This document shows, in pieces, positions 34,550 through 43,153 of a stretch of 50,858 bases of DNA (the stretch's first letter is position 1; every line of letters begins with the position of its first letter). Origin of the DNA: Dehalococcoidia bacterium (lineage in GTDB: Bacteria > Chloroflexota > Dehalococcoidia > UBA2247 > RBG-13-53-26). The stretch spans positions 1 through 50,858 of the forward strand of contig JAUCPZ010000058.1 in NCBI GenBank assembly GCA_030372995.1, in the 5' to 3' direction. The position numbers and the translations under genes are program-made. The notes beneath the pieces are model-generated. The model was not told the origin of the DNA and did no database searches. It saw only the letters and a program-made list of their open reading frames with translations.

Positions 34550-35818
34550 ATGGACACCGTGCACGTAATGTACTTGATCCTGGCGCTCATCTGTGTGATG
34601 GCGTCCGCGTTCTTCTCCAGCTCAGAGACCGCCTTCATATCCCTACAGAAGATCAGGCTGAAGCACATGGAGAGCCGAGGGGAAGAGAAAGCCGGCAGAA
34701 TAGCCAAGATACTGGAGAAACCAGAGAAGTTCATCACCACCGTTCTGCTCGGCAACAACTTTGTCAACACAGGAGCGGCGGCGCTGGGCACCGCGGTCAT
34801 CCTGCATCTCTGGACAGGGAGTGAAGAGGTGGCCGTGCTGCTTTCAACAGTGATGGTGACCTTCGTGCTCCTGGTCGTCGGCGAAGTCATGCCCAAGATA
34901 GCCGCGGCACAGCACAGCGAAAGGGTGGCGGCGATGTTTGTAACTCCGGTCTCCTTCCTGTCCTGGCTGCTGACACCATTCACAGCGGTGCTGGGATGGA
35001 TCGGGACTGGCTTCAGCAAGATGCTGGGAGGGACTCCCACCCGAAGAACGCTGGTTACTGAAGAGGAAATCCGCACGATGATCACGGTGGGCAAGGAGGA
35101 AGGCGTGGTGGCGGAGGCGGAGGCCAAGATGCTGGACAAGGTCTTCGAGTTCGGCGATCAGACCGTTCGCGAAGCGATGATCCCAAGGCCGGACGTGGTG
35201 TGGCTGGAGAAGGGAACGACGCTGGAAGACTTCCTGACGGTCTATGCGGATCACCCGCACACCCGGTTTCCAGTTTACGAAGAGAGCCCCGACAATGTCG
35301 TAGGGGTGCTCTCCATCAAGGATGTGGTGCTGGCTAGAGCACGTGGCGAAGCCGACTTGGGGACGCCCATCGACCGCCTGATCCGGCCAATCGTCTTCGC
35401 ACCGGAGACAAAGCGCATCGGCCCGCTCTTCCGGGAGATGCAGGCTTCAGGCAGCCAGATGGCGGTGGTGGTTGACGAGTACGGCGGGGTCGCGGGGATA
35501 GTGACGTTGAGGGAAATGCTGGCGCAGCTCGTAGGACGCTTCGGTGACGAGTTTTCCAGGGTATCACAGGAATTCCAGGCTATCGACGAACACACCTACG
35601 AGATTGACGGGAGCATGAGGGTAGAAGAAGTCAACGAGGAGCTAGGCCTGAACCTGCCGACTGGCGACTACGAGACCATAGCCGGTCTGGTGCTTAGTGT
35701 GCTTGGGCATGTCCCTAAGGAAGGGGAGCAGTTCCGGTTTCAGGACATGAAGTTCACGGTCAAGGAGATGCGTGGTCTCAGAATCGAGAAGCTGCGGATC
35801 ACGAGGGAACGGAAGTGA
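34550..35818 (+). CDS. CNNM/CorC-type (HlyC/CorB) membrane transporter
   Basis: A 422-residue protein with the three-part layout of the family. A DUF21 (CNNM) membrane domain at about 1-190 has FFSSSETAFISL and LLGNNFVNTGAAALGT; a CBS pair lies at about 205-330 (EAMIPRPDVVWLEKG and VVVDEYGGVAGIVTL); and a CorC/HlyC-type domain ends the protein (YEIDGSMRVEEVNEELGL). Such proteins move or sense Mg2+ or Na+, with the CBS pair binding ATP-Mg. The old name hemolysin is misleading. GGGAGG lies nine bases before the ATG. Its place next to the trehalose and antiporter genes fits ion homeostasis. Confidence 0.88.
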   Translation: MDTVHVMYLILALICVMASAFFSSSETAFISLQKIRLKHMESRGEEKAGRIAKILEKPEKFITTVLLGNNFVNTGAAALGTAVILHLWTGSEEVAVLLSTVMVTFVLLVVGEVMPKIAAAQHSERVAAMFVTPVSFLSWLLTPFTAVLGWIGTGFSKMLGGTPTRRTLVTEEEIRTMITVGKEEGVVAEAEAKMLDKVFEFGDQTVREAMIPRPDVVWLEKGTTLEDFLTVYADHPHTRFPVYEESPDNVVGVLSIKDVVLARARGEADLGTPIDRLIRPIVFAPETKRIGPLFREMQASGSQMAVVVDEYGGVAGIVTLREMLAQLVGRFGDEFSRVSQEFQAIDEHTYEIDGSMRVEEVNEELGLNLPTGDYETIAGLVLSVLGHVPKEGEQFRFQDMKFTVKEMRGLRIEKLRITRERK

Positions 35819-35839
35819 CCGGCTGCGGGTACCGCCGGT
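35818..35839. terminator. Possible bidirectional terminator hairpin
   Basis: ACCGGC (35818-35823) pairs with GCCGGT (35834-35839) in the short gap between two converging genes. The stem is only 6 bp and no T tract follows. Confidence 0.3.
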
Positions 35840-35855
35840 TGAGAATGAATGCGCC

Positions 35856-36671
35856 TCAGGCCGAATCTGCCCGGACTGACTGAAACAGCCTCCGCAGGAA
35901 CTGGCCCACCTCTGCAGGGGATCGGAGGAAGTACCGGGCTGCCGTCTCCCGATCCGCTTCTCCAACGAAGACGGATATCCCGTTATTCTCGTTGACCACT
36001 CGGAATCCCCCTTCGTCGGTCAGGTCGTCTCCGAGGAACACTGCCAGGTTCTTTCTTCCGCGAGCAGACGGAGCCCATGCATTCATCAGCAGTACGATGG
36101 CGTCTTCTTTGTCCCAAATGACGCCCGGCCGTATCTCATAGACCTTCTTGCCCTCGGTTACTCTGATCTTCCCCTCTGCCTGCGGGGCGCTGGTAATGTC
36201 TTCGCAGGCCTTCCTAAGCGCTTTGACCCTGTCTCCTCTCACCAGACGATAGTGCACGCTCAGTGTCAGTCCCTTGTCTTCGACGATAGCCCCTTCGAAT
36301 TCCGCCATAGCTGACCTCAGACGTTTGCTCAGGCGTCGGATGGCAGGCCTCAGAGATACTGCGGGAGGATAGACGAATTTGAGCCAGGGGCCCTCTATTT
36401 CGATGCCATGATTACCGGCGTATGTTATGCCGCGGATGCCCACTTTGTGCTTGATGTCACGCAGAGCCCGGCCGCTGATCACGACCACCGCCACGCGCCG
36501 GACGGACAGCAGAGCTTCCATGGCTTCTCTGGTGCCGCGAGGTAGTGTTGCCTTGTCCGGCCTTCCGGCAATTGGAGACAGTGTGCCGTCGAAGTCGCTC
36601 ATTAGCAGAATCTGTTCGGAGGATGTGATGCGGTCGGCAACCGCCGGCCAGACAGCAAACAGGTGCTCCAT
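35856..36671 (-). CDS. otsB: Trehalose-6-phosphate phosphatase
   Basis: A 271-residue HAD phosphatase that removes phosphate from trehalose 6-phosphate. MSDFDGTLSP has Asp26 (nucleophile) and Asp28 (acid). VVVISGRALRD and YAGNHGIEIEGP are the OtsB-specific motifs, and FLGDDLTDEGGF holds the metal-binding acids. Its ATG shares one base with the stop of the synthase gene (TAATG), with GGAG four bases ahead, so it is translationally coupled to it. It is the last gene of the MscS-TreT-OtsA-OtsB run. Very likely functional. Confidence 0.92.
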   Translation of the reverse strand: MEHLFAVWPAVADRITSSEQILLMSDFDGTLSPIAGRPDKATLPRGTREAMEALLSVRRVAVVVISGRALRDIKHKVGIRGITYAGNHGIEIEGPWLKFVYPPAVSLRPAIRRLSKRLRSAMAEFEGAIVEDKGLTLSVHYRLVRGDRVKALRKACEDITSAPQAEGKIRVTEGKKVYEIRPGVIWDKEDAIVLLMNAWAPSARGRKNLAVFLGDDLTDEGGFRVVNENNGISVFVGEADRETAARYFLRSPAEVGQFLRRLFQSVRADSA

Positions 36672-38146
36672 TATGCTCCGAACTCAACCTTCGCCATTTC
36701 GGTCACGATGTCTGCTGCCCACTTGTAGATGTTGTTCTCCTGGACTATGGCGCGCATTCGGCGCATCCGTCGTTGCTTCTCCTCCAACGGCATCTCCAGA
36801 GCCGCCCTGATGGCTTCGGCGAAATAGTCAGTGGCGTATGGGTTCACCAGAATCGCATCGGTGAGTTCGCGGGCTGCGCCCGTGAACAGGCTGAGTATCA
36901 GTACGCCCCTTTCGTCCACTGAACTGGCCACGTATTCCTTGGCCACCAAGTTCATTCCATCGTGGAGAGAGCTGACGATGGCGAAGTCAGCCAGGCGACG
37001 CAGAGCCATCACCGTCAACGGCGGCAGCGGCCCGCGGAGGTCGATGATAGGCCTCCAGTGCTCTGTTTCGTATTTCCAGTTCACCTCTTCGATAAGACTG
37101 TCGATCTCATCGTTGATCCTGCGGTAGGCCGGGACGTGGACCCGGCTGGGAACGCCGGTCTGTATGAACACGACCTTGTTCCTGTAGTGAGGGTATCGCT
37201 CCAGGAACCGGTCGAAAGCGCGGAGACGGTCAGGTATACCCTTGGTGTAGTCGATCCTGTCCAGGCCCATGCCCACGAGCATGCCTTTGATTTCCAGGCT
37301 CAGTTTCAGCCTCTCCATCTCGGCCTGCACCGCTTCATCCTGGGCCCTTCTGGCAACGTCTTCGAAGTCTATGCTGATGGGAAAGGGGCGGATGGCTGTC
37401 TTCTCACCCCCGTGGATCGCCTCGTACCTGTCCCGGTCCACCCTGGCCTCGAGGGCCCGGTCCACAGTGTCCAGGAAGTTGTTGCAGTGGTACCTGAGGT
37501 GGAAGCCGAGGAGGTGGTTGCCCAGCAGGCCTGTCAAGATTTCGGCCTGCCACGGGCAAACGCGGAAAGCCTCCGGGTTTGGCCATGGGATGTGCCAGAA
37601 CTGGGCGATGATGAGTTCAGGATTTGCTTCCCGCAACAACCGCGGCAGGAGGGTCAAGTGGTAGTCCTGAACAAAGACAAAAGCCTTGCCGGTGCCGACC
37701 TCTTCCAGGACGGCGTTGGCGAAGCGCTCGTTGACCGTCCTGTAAACGTTCCATTCGGCTTCGTTGAAGGTCGGGCGGGTGTAGGCTATGTGGCAGAGTG
37801 GCCAGAGCGCGTCGTTAGAAAAGCCGTAGTAGTAGGCATCCTCCTCTTCCTTCGAGAGCCAAACCCGCCTCAACGTATACCGGGGATCACCCGGCGGCAC
37901 GCGGATTCGGTCGTTTTCGTCAACCGTATCCCTGTCCGCATTCCCGCCGCCGTGAGCCACCCAAGTCCCTCCGCACGCTCGCATAATGGGGTCAAGTGCC
38001 GTCGTCAAACCGCTGGGCGGCATGTCGCAGTGAATGGCGCCGGACACGTAGCTGTGAACATATGGCTCTCTGTTGGAAACCACCACGAAGAGATAGTCAC
38101 GGAGCTTTTCCACCACAAGTTCATGCAGTGCCTCCCGCGTCCACAT
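36671..38146 (-). CDS. otsA: Trehalose-6-phosphate synthase (GT20)
   Basis: GGGAGGTG in front of the ATG at 38146 fixes the start, giving 491 residues. It transfers glucose from an NDP-glucose to glucose 6-phosphate. GT20 motifs in order are PSGLTTALDP, FVQDYHLTLLP, WHIPWPNPE, LLGFHLRYHCNNF, GLDRIDYTKGIPDR and SLHDGMNLVAKEY. The N-terminal block WVAHGGGNADRDTVDEND differs from E. coli OtsA and marks a separate clade, so a related product such as glucosylglycerol phosphate cannot be fully excluded, though the coupled OtsB argues for trehalose. It lies about 70 bases downstream of TreT on the same strand, within the osmoprotection operon. Confidence 0.88.
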   Translation of the reverse strand: MWTREALHELVVEKLRDYLFVVVSNREPYVHSYVSGAIHCDMPPSGLTTALDPIMRACGGTWVAHGGGNADRDTVDENDRIRVPPGDPRYTLRRVWLSKEEEDAYYYGFSNDALWPLCHIAYTRPTFNEAEWNVYRTVNERFANAVLEEVGTGKAFVFVQDYHLTLLPRLLREANPELIIAQFWHIPWPNPEAFRVCPWQAEILTGLLGNHLLGFHLRYHCNNFLDTVDRALEARVDRDRYEAIHGGEKTAIRPFPISIDFEDVARRAQDEAVQAEMERLKLSLEIKGMLVGMGLDRIDYTKGIPDRLRAFDRFLERYPHYRNKVVFIQTGVPSRVHVPAYRRINDEIDSLIEEVNWKYETEHWRPIIDLRGPLPPLTVMALRRLADFAIVSSLHDGMNLVAKEYVASSVDERGVLILSLFTGAARELTDAILVNPYATDYFAEAIRAALEMPLEEKQRRMRRMRAIVQENNIYKWAADIVTEMAKVEFGA

Positions 38147-38218
38147 GTTTTCACCTCCCTTGAGCATCTCTTCGAAGGATCCGCGTGGATCAGGCTCACC
38201 CGGACGCTGCCGGGGATG

Positions 38219-39448
38219 TCAGAGGTGGATGACGTCCTCTGTGTGGTCGAGGTTTATGAAGAGCAGCAGGTAGTCCCGGACGTGCCTGGTGATCAGGAAA
38301 TTATGCCGGACGTGCTCCCGGCCGTTCTCTCCCAGCCAGCGGGCGTAGTCGGGATTCGCCAATAGCTGCCGGATGCCGTATGCGGTCCCCTCGATGCCAT
38401 GAGACAGGAGCCCGGTCAGCTTGTGCTTGACCTGGAGAGGTATGCCACCCACGCACGAGGCCACCACCGGCTTCCCCTTCCACAACGCCTCGCTCACGGT
38501 AAGAGCAAAGCCCTCCTTGAGGGACTTCTGCACGATCACCGTGGAAGCTCTCTGAAGGGCGTTGATCTCGATGTCCGTTCTTGCCTGACCTGAGATAATG
38601 TGTATGTCCGGGTTGCCGTTGGCCCTCTCCTTGACCTGAGCCAGGACTTTCTCGCCCTCCGGATCATCGGTGGCGCCGCCGCCGACCAACACGAGCCTCG
38701 CGTCAACGGATCTCCTCACCATCTCGAATGCCGTGATCACGCCCACCGGGTCCTTCATGTAGTCGAAGCGCGACACCTGGGTGATGATGGGCTTGTCGCG
38801 TGGTATGCCCAGTCTCTCCATGGCGGCATCGATCTGCTGCTTCGAGAGCTCCTTATTCTTGTCACTCAGCGGGTCTATGGACGGAGATATCAAGAACTGC
38901 CGGATGGGCAATGGCCGGGAGAATGCCGGGGCCGAAAACACTGTCGCATCATATTGGATCACGAAGCGCTCCAAGAACCTCCATACCCGTTCGTCGGGGT
39001 TGGAGACGTCGATGTGGCATCTCCAGATCCACTTTCCGCCAGCACCCTTCTTTTCGATCAACGCGGAAGGCTGAGGATCGTGGATGAACATGATCTGGCC
39101 ATGAAAGTCCATCTCCGCCATGTTCTTCCGATTAATGTCCAGGAAGAGCGCGAAATCGTCGTCAGATATGGACTCCTTCCTGCCATGGAGCGCGTTGTGG
39201 AACTTCTTGGTGACTTCAAAGAATGCAGGATTGCCTTTGATCACGTTCCAGCGGGCGTCAATGCCCAGTCCCTGAAGGATTGGCACCATACGGTTGAGGA
39301 TCTCGGCAACTCCGCCACCGACGTAGGTGGAGTTGACATTGACGACCTCTCTGCCTTCCAGCTTGGAGGCGAGCATCCGTATCTCTTCGATCGTGCTCTT
39401 GCCCACTATGGGCTCATAGTCGATTAGCTTCAACGATCTCCCTCTCAA
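38219..39448 (-). CDS. treT: Trehalose synthase TreT (GT4)
   Basis: A 409-residue GT4 glycosyltransferase joining NDP-glucose and free glucose directly into trehalose. The N-terminal VNSTYVGGGVAEILNRMVPI motif is typical of TreT. FIHDPQPSAL, SRFDYMKDP, LVLVGGGATDD and the E-x7-E motif KEGFALTVSEALW follow. The start codon is TTG; a second TTG at 39433 with GAGGGAG upstream may be the real one. Either overlaps the 3' end of the MscS gene by 20-35 bases, so translation is coupled. It gives the cell a second trehalose route beside OtsA/OtsB. TreT can also run in reverse in some archaea, so trehalose use is possible. Confidence 0.88.
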   Translation of the reverse strand: MRGRSLKLIDYEPIVGKSTIEEIRMLASKLEGREVVNVNSTYVGGGVAEILNRMVPILQGLGIDARWNVIKGNPAFFEVTKKFHNALHGRKESISDDDFALFLDINRKNMAEMDFHGQIMFIHDPQPSALIEKKGAGGKWIWRCHIDVSNPDERVWRFLERFVIQYDATVFSAPAFSRPLPIRQFLISPSIDPLSDKNKELSKQQIDAAMERLGIPRDKPIITQVSRFDYMKDPVGVITAFEMVRRSVDARLVLVGGGATDDPEGEKVLAQVKERANGNPDIHIISGQARTDIEINALQRASTVIVQKSLKEGFALTVSEALWKGKPVVASCVGGIPLQVKHKLTGLLSHGIEGTAYGIRQLLANPDYARWLGENGREHVRHNFLITRHVRDYLLLFINLDHTEDVIHL

Positions 39449-40754
39449 TGAGCTGTATCAGGGAATTCCTGAGGCCCTCAAGAGAATGGGTATAGGGATC
39501 GAGACGTGCCACTTTGTCCGCAAGCTTCTTCTCGCCCAGACTGTCTGCCAGCCAGGCCGAGAAGTCGTTGAGTCCCCTACCCAATCGCAGTCTCGATTCA
39601 AAGATGTGGTAGTACAAGGAACTGGGGCTCAGGCTGCGGATCGCCTCCACGAACTCCCTGATATCGGTGGCCTGATACGGCGTCTCAAAGATCACGCTGA
39701 TGGACTTCACAAAGTGGAACTCGTCCCCCGGAATGGCCTCGCGCAGGCTCGTTGACTGAGAAAGATATTCTTCGATGAGAGAGACATGCCTCTCACGGAG
39801 GGCCTGCAGGCTGCTGAACTGGAGGGTATCAACGCTGGCCAGCCTCTCTGCCAGGACTTCGTCACCCAGAGCCTCGTCGACCCACATGGCCAGGTCGTTT
39901 GCCGGCTGTGGAGTCAAGTAGTGATGCTCTTCCAGGAAATGGTGCGTGTGGTAATAGATGACGGAATCAGGGACCACCTTCAGGATATCCACCAGCTCCC
40001 TGAGGTTCTTGGCTTTCAGCCCCGTAAGTTCCTTCATGTGGGAGCGGGAGTAGAAACGGAATGGCTCCTTCGCCTTCTTGACTGGACGGCCGTAATTGAC
40101 AATAGTGGTACTGGTAATCTTCCTGTTCGGGATTATGGAAACGCTGCCGTTAGGTCCTCTGACCGTGGTGTTGCGCCAGTTGACCTCGGTCACGTAGCCC
40201 TCTTCGCCGGTGTCCGCCAGTCTGATGTAGTCGCCCACAGCATATTGACGTGACGAGCTCAGTTGAATGGCAGCCACAAGATCCGGACCGATGTCCCTCA
40301 TCACCAGAATGGCGAGCAAAGTCAGAATGCCAGCAGCCAGGAGTATGAATGTGATAGGCGCGCCCCATATCTCAAGGAGCGTGAGGACGGTGATAAGAAC
40401 TATGATGACGGAAGCGACATGTCGGGCAGCGGTGGTTGCCCTCTCACCCAGGCGTAGGTGCTCACCCCACAGCCGGATCGACCTGGTGGCCATGCCGAGC
40501 AGGGCGATTCCCAAGGAGAGCGCAAACAGCGTCCACAGCCCTTTACTGGCATATTCCTGCCAGTCCGATGGCATGGTGGACACGAGGACCGCGAACCAAG
40601 CTGCGATGGTGAGCGCCCAGATCAGTGACGGGATCCTCGTCGTCTGACGGAAGACATCAAAGCCCTGCCAGCCAGTCTCCTTATGCCATTTCTCGAGCCA
40701 GGCGCGGAGCAGTTGCCTCAGCCATATGCAGGCGATGAAGACAAGGACGCCCAC
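39414..40754 (-). CDS. MscS-family mechanosensitive channel
   Basis: With the GTG at 40754 this is 446 residues. Several N-terminal helices lead to the MscS core: ITFILLAAGILTLLAILVMRDIGPDLVAA, then the beta domain QYAVGDYIRLADTGEEGYVTEVNWRNTTVRGPNGSVSIIPN, both strong family matches. The long C-terminal domain (about 250-446) is cytoplasmic and not one I recognise. Such channels release solutes when the membrane is stretched. The GTG has no ribosome site, whereas AGGAGG sits six bases before an in-frame ATC at 40802 that would add 16 residues. It heads the TreT-OtsA-OtsB run, so solute synthesis and release are genetically linked. Confidence 0.85.
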   Translation of the reverse strand: MGVLVFIACIWLRQLLRAWLEKWHKETGWQGFDVFRQTTRIPSLIWALTIAAWFAVLVSTMPSDWQEYASKGLWTLFALSLGIALLGMATRSIRLWGEHLRLGERATTAARHVASVIIVLITVLTLLEIWGAPITFILLAAGILTLLAILVMRDIGPDLVAAIQLSSSRQYAVGDYIRLADTGEEGYVTEVNWRNTTVRGPNGSVSIIPNRKITSTTIVNYGRPVKKAKEPFRFYSRSHMKELTGLKAKNLRELVDILKVVPDSVIYYHTHHFLEEHHYLTPQPANDLAMWVDEALGDEVLAERLASVDTLQFSSLQALRERHVSLIEEYLSQSTSLREAIPGDEFHFVKSISVIFETPYQATDIREFVEAIRSLSPSSLYYHIFESRLRLGRGLNDFSAWLADSLGEKKLADKVARLDPYTHSLEGLRNSLIQLIEREIVEANRL

Positions 40755-40799
40755 CGCAGCCGGGACGATGATCCCGCGCCAGTTTTCGCTTAGCCAGTC

Positions 40800-40814
40800 G
40801 ATAGTCTACCTCCT
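40800..40814 (-). promoter_or_regulatory. Strong ribosome site pointing to an ATC start for MscS
   Basis: On the minus strand AGGAGG (40814-40809), a six-base spacer and ATC (40802-40800) line up with the MscS frame. An in-frame TAG lies just upstream of that ATC, and no ATG, GTG or TTG occurs before the GTG at 40754. Confidence 0.5.
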
Positions 40815-40834
40815 GCCATGGTCTTCTTGGGACT

Positions 40835-42466
40835 TCACGCTTGCCTAGCCTTCCTCGGCCTGTCCGCCCCTATCACGGATGCCATGATGTCGCTGTTCGT
40901 TATGGAACCCAGCAGTTCGCCGGTGGCCTTGTCCACGACCGGGATAACAGTCATGTTGCTGTCTGCCATGCGCGTCGCAACGTCGTCCAGGAGCTCGTCG
41001 GGCGACGCGACGATCGGCTCCAGTTCCAGGAGATCTTCCAGGGTGATGTTCCCCCAGCGTTCCTTGCTGATATGACGGACGTCCTTAAGGTACACGACCC
41101 CCGCGAGCTTCCTTGGTTCCCTGGTCACCACGTAGTCGGACTGGTCTGGCGATGCCCAGAAGTCGACGAACTTCTGAATGGTGATGTCTGCACTGGGGAA
41201 TTGACGTCCCCGATCCATTATATCCAGCACCGTCTTGTTCTCCAAGGCATACTTGGCGAACGAAGGGACGACGAACTTTGGCAGATTGGCGCCTTTCCCG
41301 ATTTGGACGCGCTCGGCTTGGCGGATGGCGTGCCCCATGATCGGAGGTATGGCCAGGAGAAAACAGATCATGATCAGGACGAGCAGGGAGAAAAGCTCCT
41401 GCGAGATGGCTCCCATGTTCAACATGACCACCAGAAGCGCGATCTCAACTACCCCCTTTCCCATCATGCCGGAAGCCACCGCCAATGGCTGGTTGAGACG
41501 GGCGAGTATGACTCCGGCGAGGGTGCCGAGGAACTTGCCCAACACCGCGACCAGGACTACAGCTACTATGGACAGGGCCGGGAGCAGCCGGAACGACGCG
41601 TCCAGGTAGATGCCAGCCGAAGCGAAGAACAGAGGGATGAACAGGCCGTGCGCCAATCCGCGCACGCCGGGCAGTATCTCGGTGCGCAGGCGATGGGGCA
41701 GCCCCGAAAGTGCCACGCCCAACAAGAGAGCGGCCAGAGAGCCGTGCAGCCCGATCCTGTCAAGGAGCCCGACCATGAGGAGGAGAACACCCGTAATCAA
41801 CCCCATCCCCAGTTGGGGTGCATCGATAGCGCGCCGCAACAGGGCGACCAGTGGCGGAAAGACCTTCGCCGCCAGCAGCCAGGCCACGACAGCAAAGCCG
41901 ACGATCTCGGCCAGCAATATAGGAACTGTCCAGAGAGTGAACGATCCATTGTTGGCGAGCTGCCTCAGCGAGAAGGAGACCACCAACAGTCCTACGATTT
42001 CCAGGATCACCACAGTGGTGAAGATCTCCAGGCCGAGGGGCTCTCTAAGTCGGCCTAGGTCGCTGAGGGTCTTGGCCACGACTCCGAGGCTGGACAGGGA
42101 CAGGATCCCGGAAATGGCAATGGCGGTAGCCGGTGGCTGGTCCAGCACGTAGTAGGTGACGGTCATGGCGAAGGTGAATGACACTGCGAACGCCAGTATG
42201 CCGGCCAGGAAGAACCGGCCCCTCAGCGTTGCCGCGAGGCCCGATACGTCCATCTCCTCCACGCCAATGAGGAAGAACAGGAACACAACCCCGATGCCGA
42301 AGAAGAGCTTTAGTTCGTCGGTGGCTTCTACCAGGCCTAGTGCGGGGCCGAGTATGATTCCTGCTGCCACATAGGCGATGAGGGCGCTCTGCCGCAGCCG
42401 CGTGGCAACACCCTCAAGCAGCTTCGCTAGTATCAGAAGAAGACCCAGTGAGATCAGCAGTTCCAT
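40835..42466 (-). CDS. CPA2-type cation/proton antiporter with CBS pair
   Basis: From the ATG at 42466, 543 residues. About twelve membrane helices (1-385) carry family features such as IAYVAAGIILGPALGLV, FFLIGVEEMDVSGL, SLSSLGVVAKTLSDLG and GMMGKGVVEIALLV, as in KefB/NapA-like Na+ or K+/H+ antiporters. A C-terminal part holds two CBS motifs (VVTREPRKLAGVVYLKDV and VIPVVDKATGELLGSITNSDI) rather than the TrkA-N domain of Kef. CBS pairs sense adenine nucleotides, so exchange may follow energy state. It lies immediately upstream of the MscS gene, only some 30 bases away, and may be part of the same transcript. Confidence 0.88.
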   Translation of the reverse strand: MELLISLGLLLILAKLLEGVATRLRQSALIAYVAAGIILGPALGLVEATDELKLFFGIGVVFLFFLIGVEEMDVSGLAATLRGRFFLAGILAFAVSFTFAMTVTYYVLDQPPATAIAISGILSLSSLGVVAKTLSDLGRLREPLGLEIFTTVVILEIVGLLVVSFSLRQLANNGSFTLWTVPILLAEIVGFAVVAWLLAAKVFPPLVALLRRAIDAPQLGMGLITGVLLLMVGLLDRIGLHGSLAALLLGVALSGLPHRLRTEILPGVRGLAHGLFIPLFFASAGIYLDASFRLLPALSIVAVVLVAVLGKFLGTLAGVILARLNQPLAVASGMMGKGVVEIALLVVMLNMGAISQELFSLLVLIMICFLLAIPPIMGHAIRQAERVQIGKGANLPKFVVPSFAKYALENKTVLDIMDRGRQFPSADITIQKFVDFWASPDQSDYVVTREPRKLAGVVYLKDVRHISKERWGNITLEDLLELEPIVASPDELLDDVATRMADSNMTVIPVVDKATGELLGSITNSDIMASVIGADRPRKARQA

Positions 42467-42582
42467 AGCATGAGCAGGTCGCACCCTTCTTCTGGACCTA
42501 CGGAATCGAGATCGCCAGTTGCGTCAGGCTGCCCCTCGACCGAGGCCTGGGATTCCCAATGTGTAGATGACCGGATTGTTGT

Positions 42583-42620
42583 GAGCCCCGCCTCGCCGGC
42601 CCGAGGCATCGGCGGGGCTC
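42583..42620 (-). terminator. Hairpin between universal stress protein and antiporter genes
   Basis: GAGCCCCGCC (42583-42592) pairs perfectly over 10 bp with GGCGGGGCTC (42611-42620). There is no T tract, but the stem is strong and sits in the 200-base gap, so it may partly end transcripts or stabilise the message. Confidence 0.5.
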
Positions 42621-42666
42621 AACAGATGGAGAGGAGTGCGCTTCACCTATGACTGAATTGCCTTCG

Positions 42667-43140
42667 CTAGACACCCCGCACTTTCTCTCGCGGGCCGACC
42701 ATCAGGATGGGCAACGTGCTTGCTCTCAAGACCTTGTCGGCCACGCTGCCCAGGGCCCAGCGCGTGATTCCGGAGCGGCCGTGGCTGGCCATCACGATGA
42801 TATCGCAGGGACTGTGCTCCGCCTCATAAATGATCGCCTGTGCAGGGTCGCCGACCACCACCTTGCTGTGGACAGCCAAGCCCCTCTCCGATAGCTTCTT
42901 GGCCATCCTGGTGATGTAGCTCCTGGCATCACGTTCCTTCCGGCTCACCGGTTCTGTGCTGACTTGCTCCTCCGGCGGTTTGCTGGGATCAACTACCTTG
43001 CGGTAGCCCTTGGTGCGCTCGACGACAGCCAGCAGCGTGATGTCCTGTGTTCCGCATCCTTTGGCCAGCTTCTCTGCGTGCGCTATGGCGGTCTCGGCTA
43101 GCTTGGAACCATCTAGCGGGATCAGAATGTGCTTGTACAT
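42667..43140 (-). CDS. Universal stress protein (UspA family)
   Basis: The ATG at 43140 with GGGGAGG upstream gives 157 residues. It begins MYKHILIPLDGSKLAETA, typical of the family. The nucleotide-binding pattern near the end, ASHGRSGITRWALGS (G-x9-GS with Ala for the first Gly), suggests that it binds ATP. A short insert with KVVDPSKPPEEQ lies near residue 48. It follows a TetR-type gene by only 13 bases, so it is in that regulator's operon. It probably acts in stress survival, perhaps modulating the antiporter encoded next. Cytoplasmic. Confidence 0.88.
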   Translation of the reverse strand: MYKHILIPLDGSKLAETAIAHAEKLAKGCGTQDITLLAVVERTKGYRKVVDPSKPPEEQVSTEPVSRKERDARSYITRMAKKLSERGLAVHSKVVVGDPAQAIIYEAEHSPCDIIVMASHGRSGITRWALGSVADKVLRASTLPILMVGPREKVRGV

Positions 43141-43153
43141 CTTCAACCTCCCC

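Noticed and set aside
34303..35139. In-frame extension of the beta-propeller gene upstream of its ATG
   Set aside because: It runs through the divergent CNNM-type gene, and a signal peptide with a good ribosome site marks the start at 34302.
36962..38365. Long open frame on the plus strand opposite the trehalose synthase gene
   Set aside because: It is the antisense shadow of a well-recognised GT20 gene, with no family motifs or ribosome site of its own.
40841..42058. Roughly 400-codon open frame on the plus strand
   Set aside because: Antisense to the cation/proton antiporter; its composition is rich in His, Gln and Asp as expected of a shadow frame.
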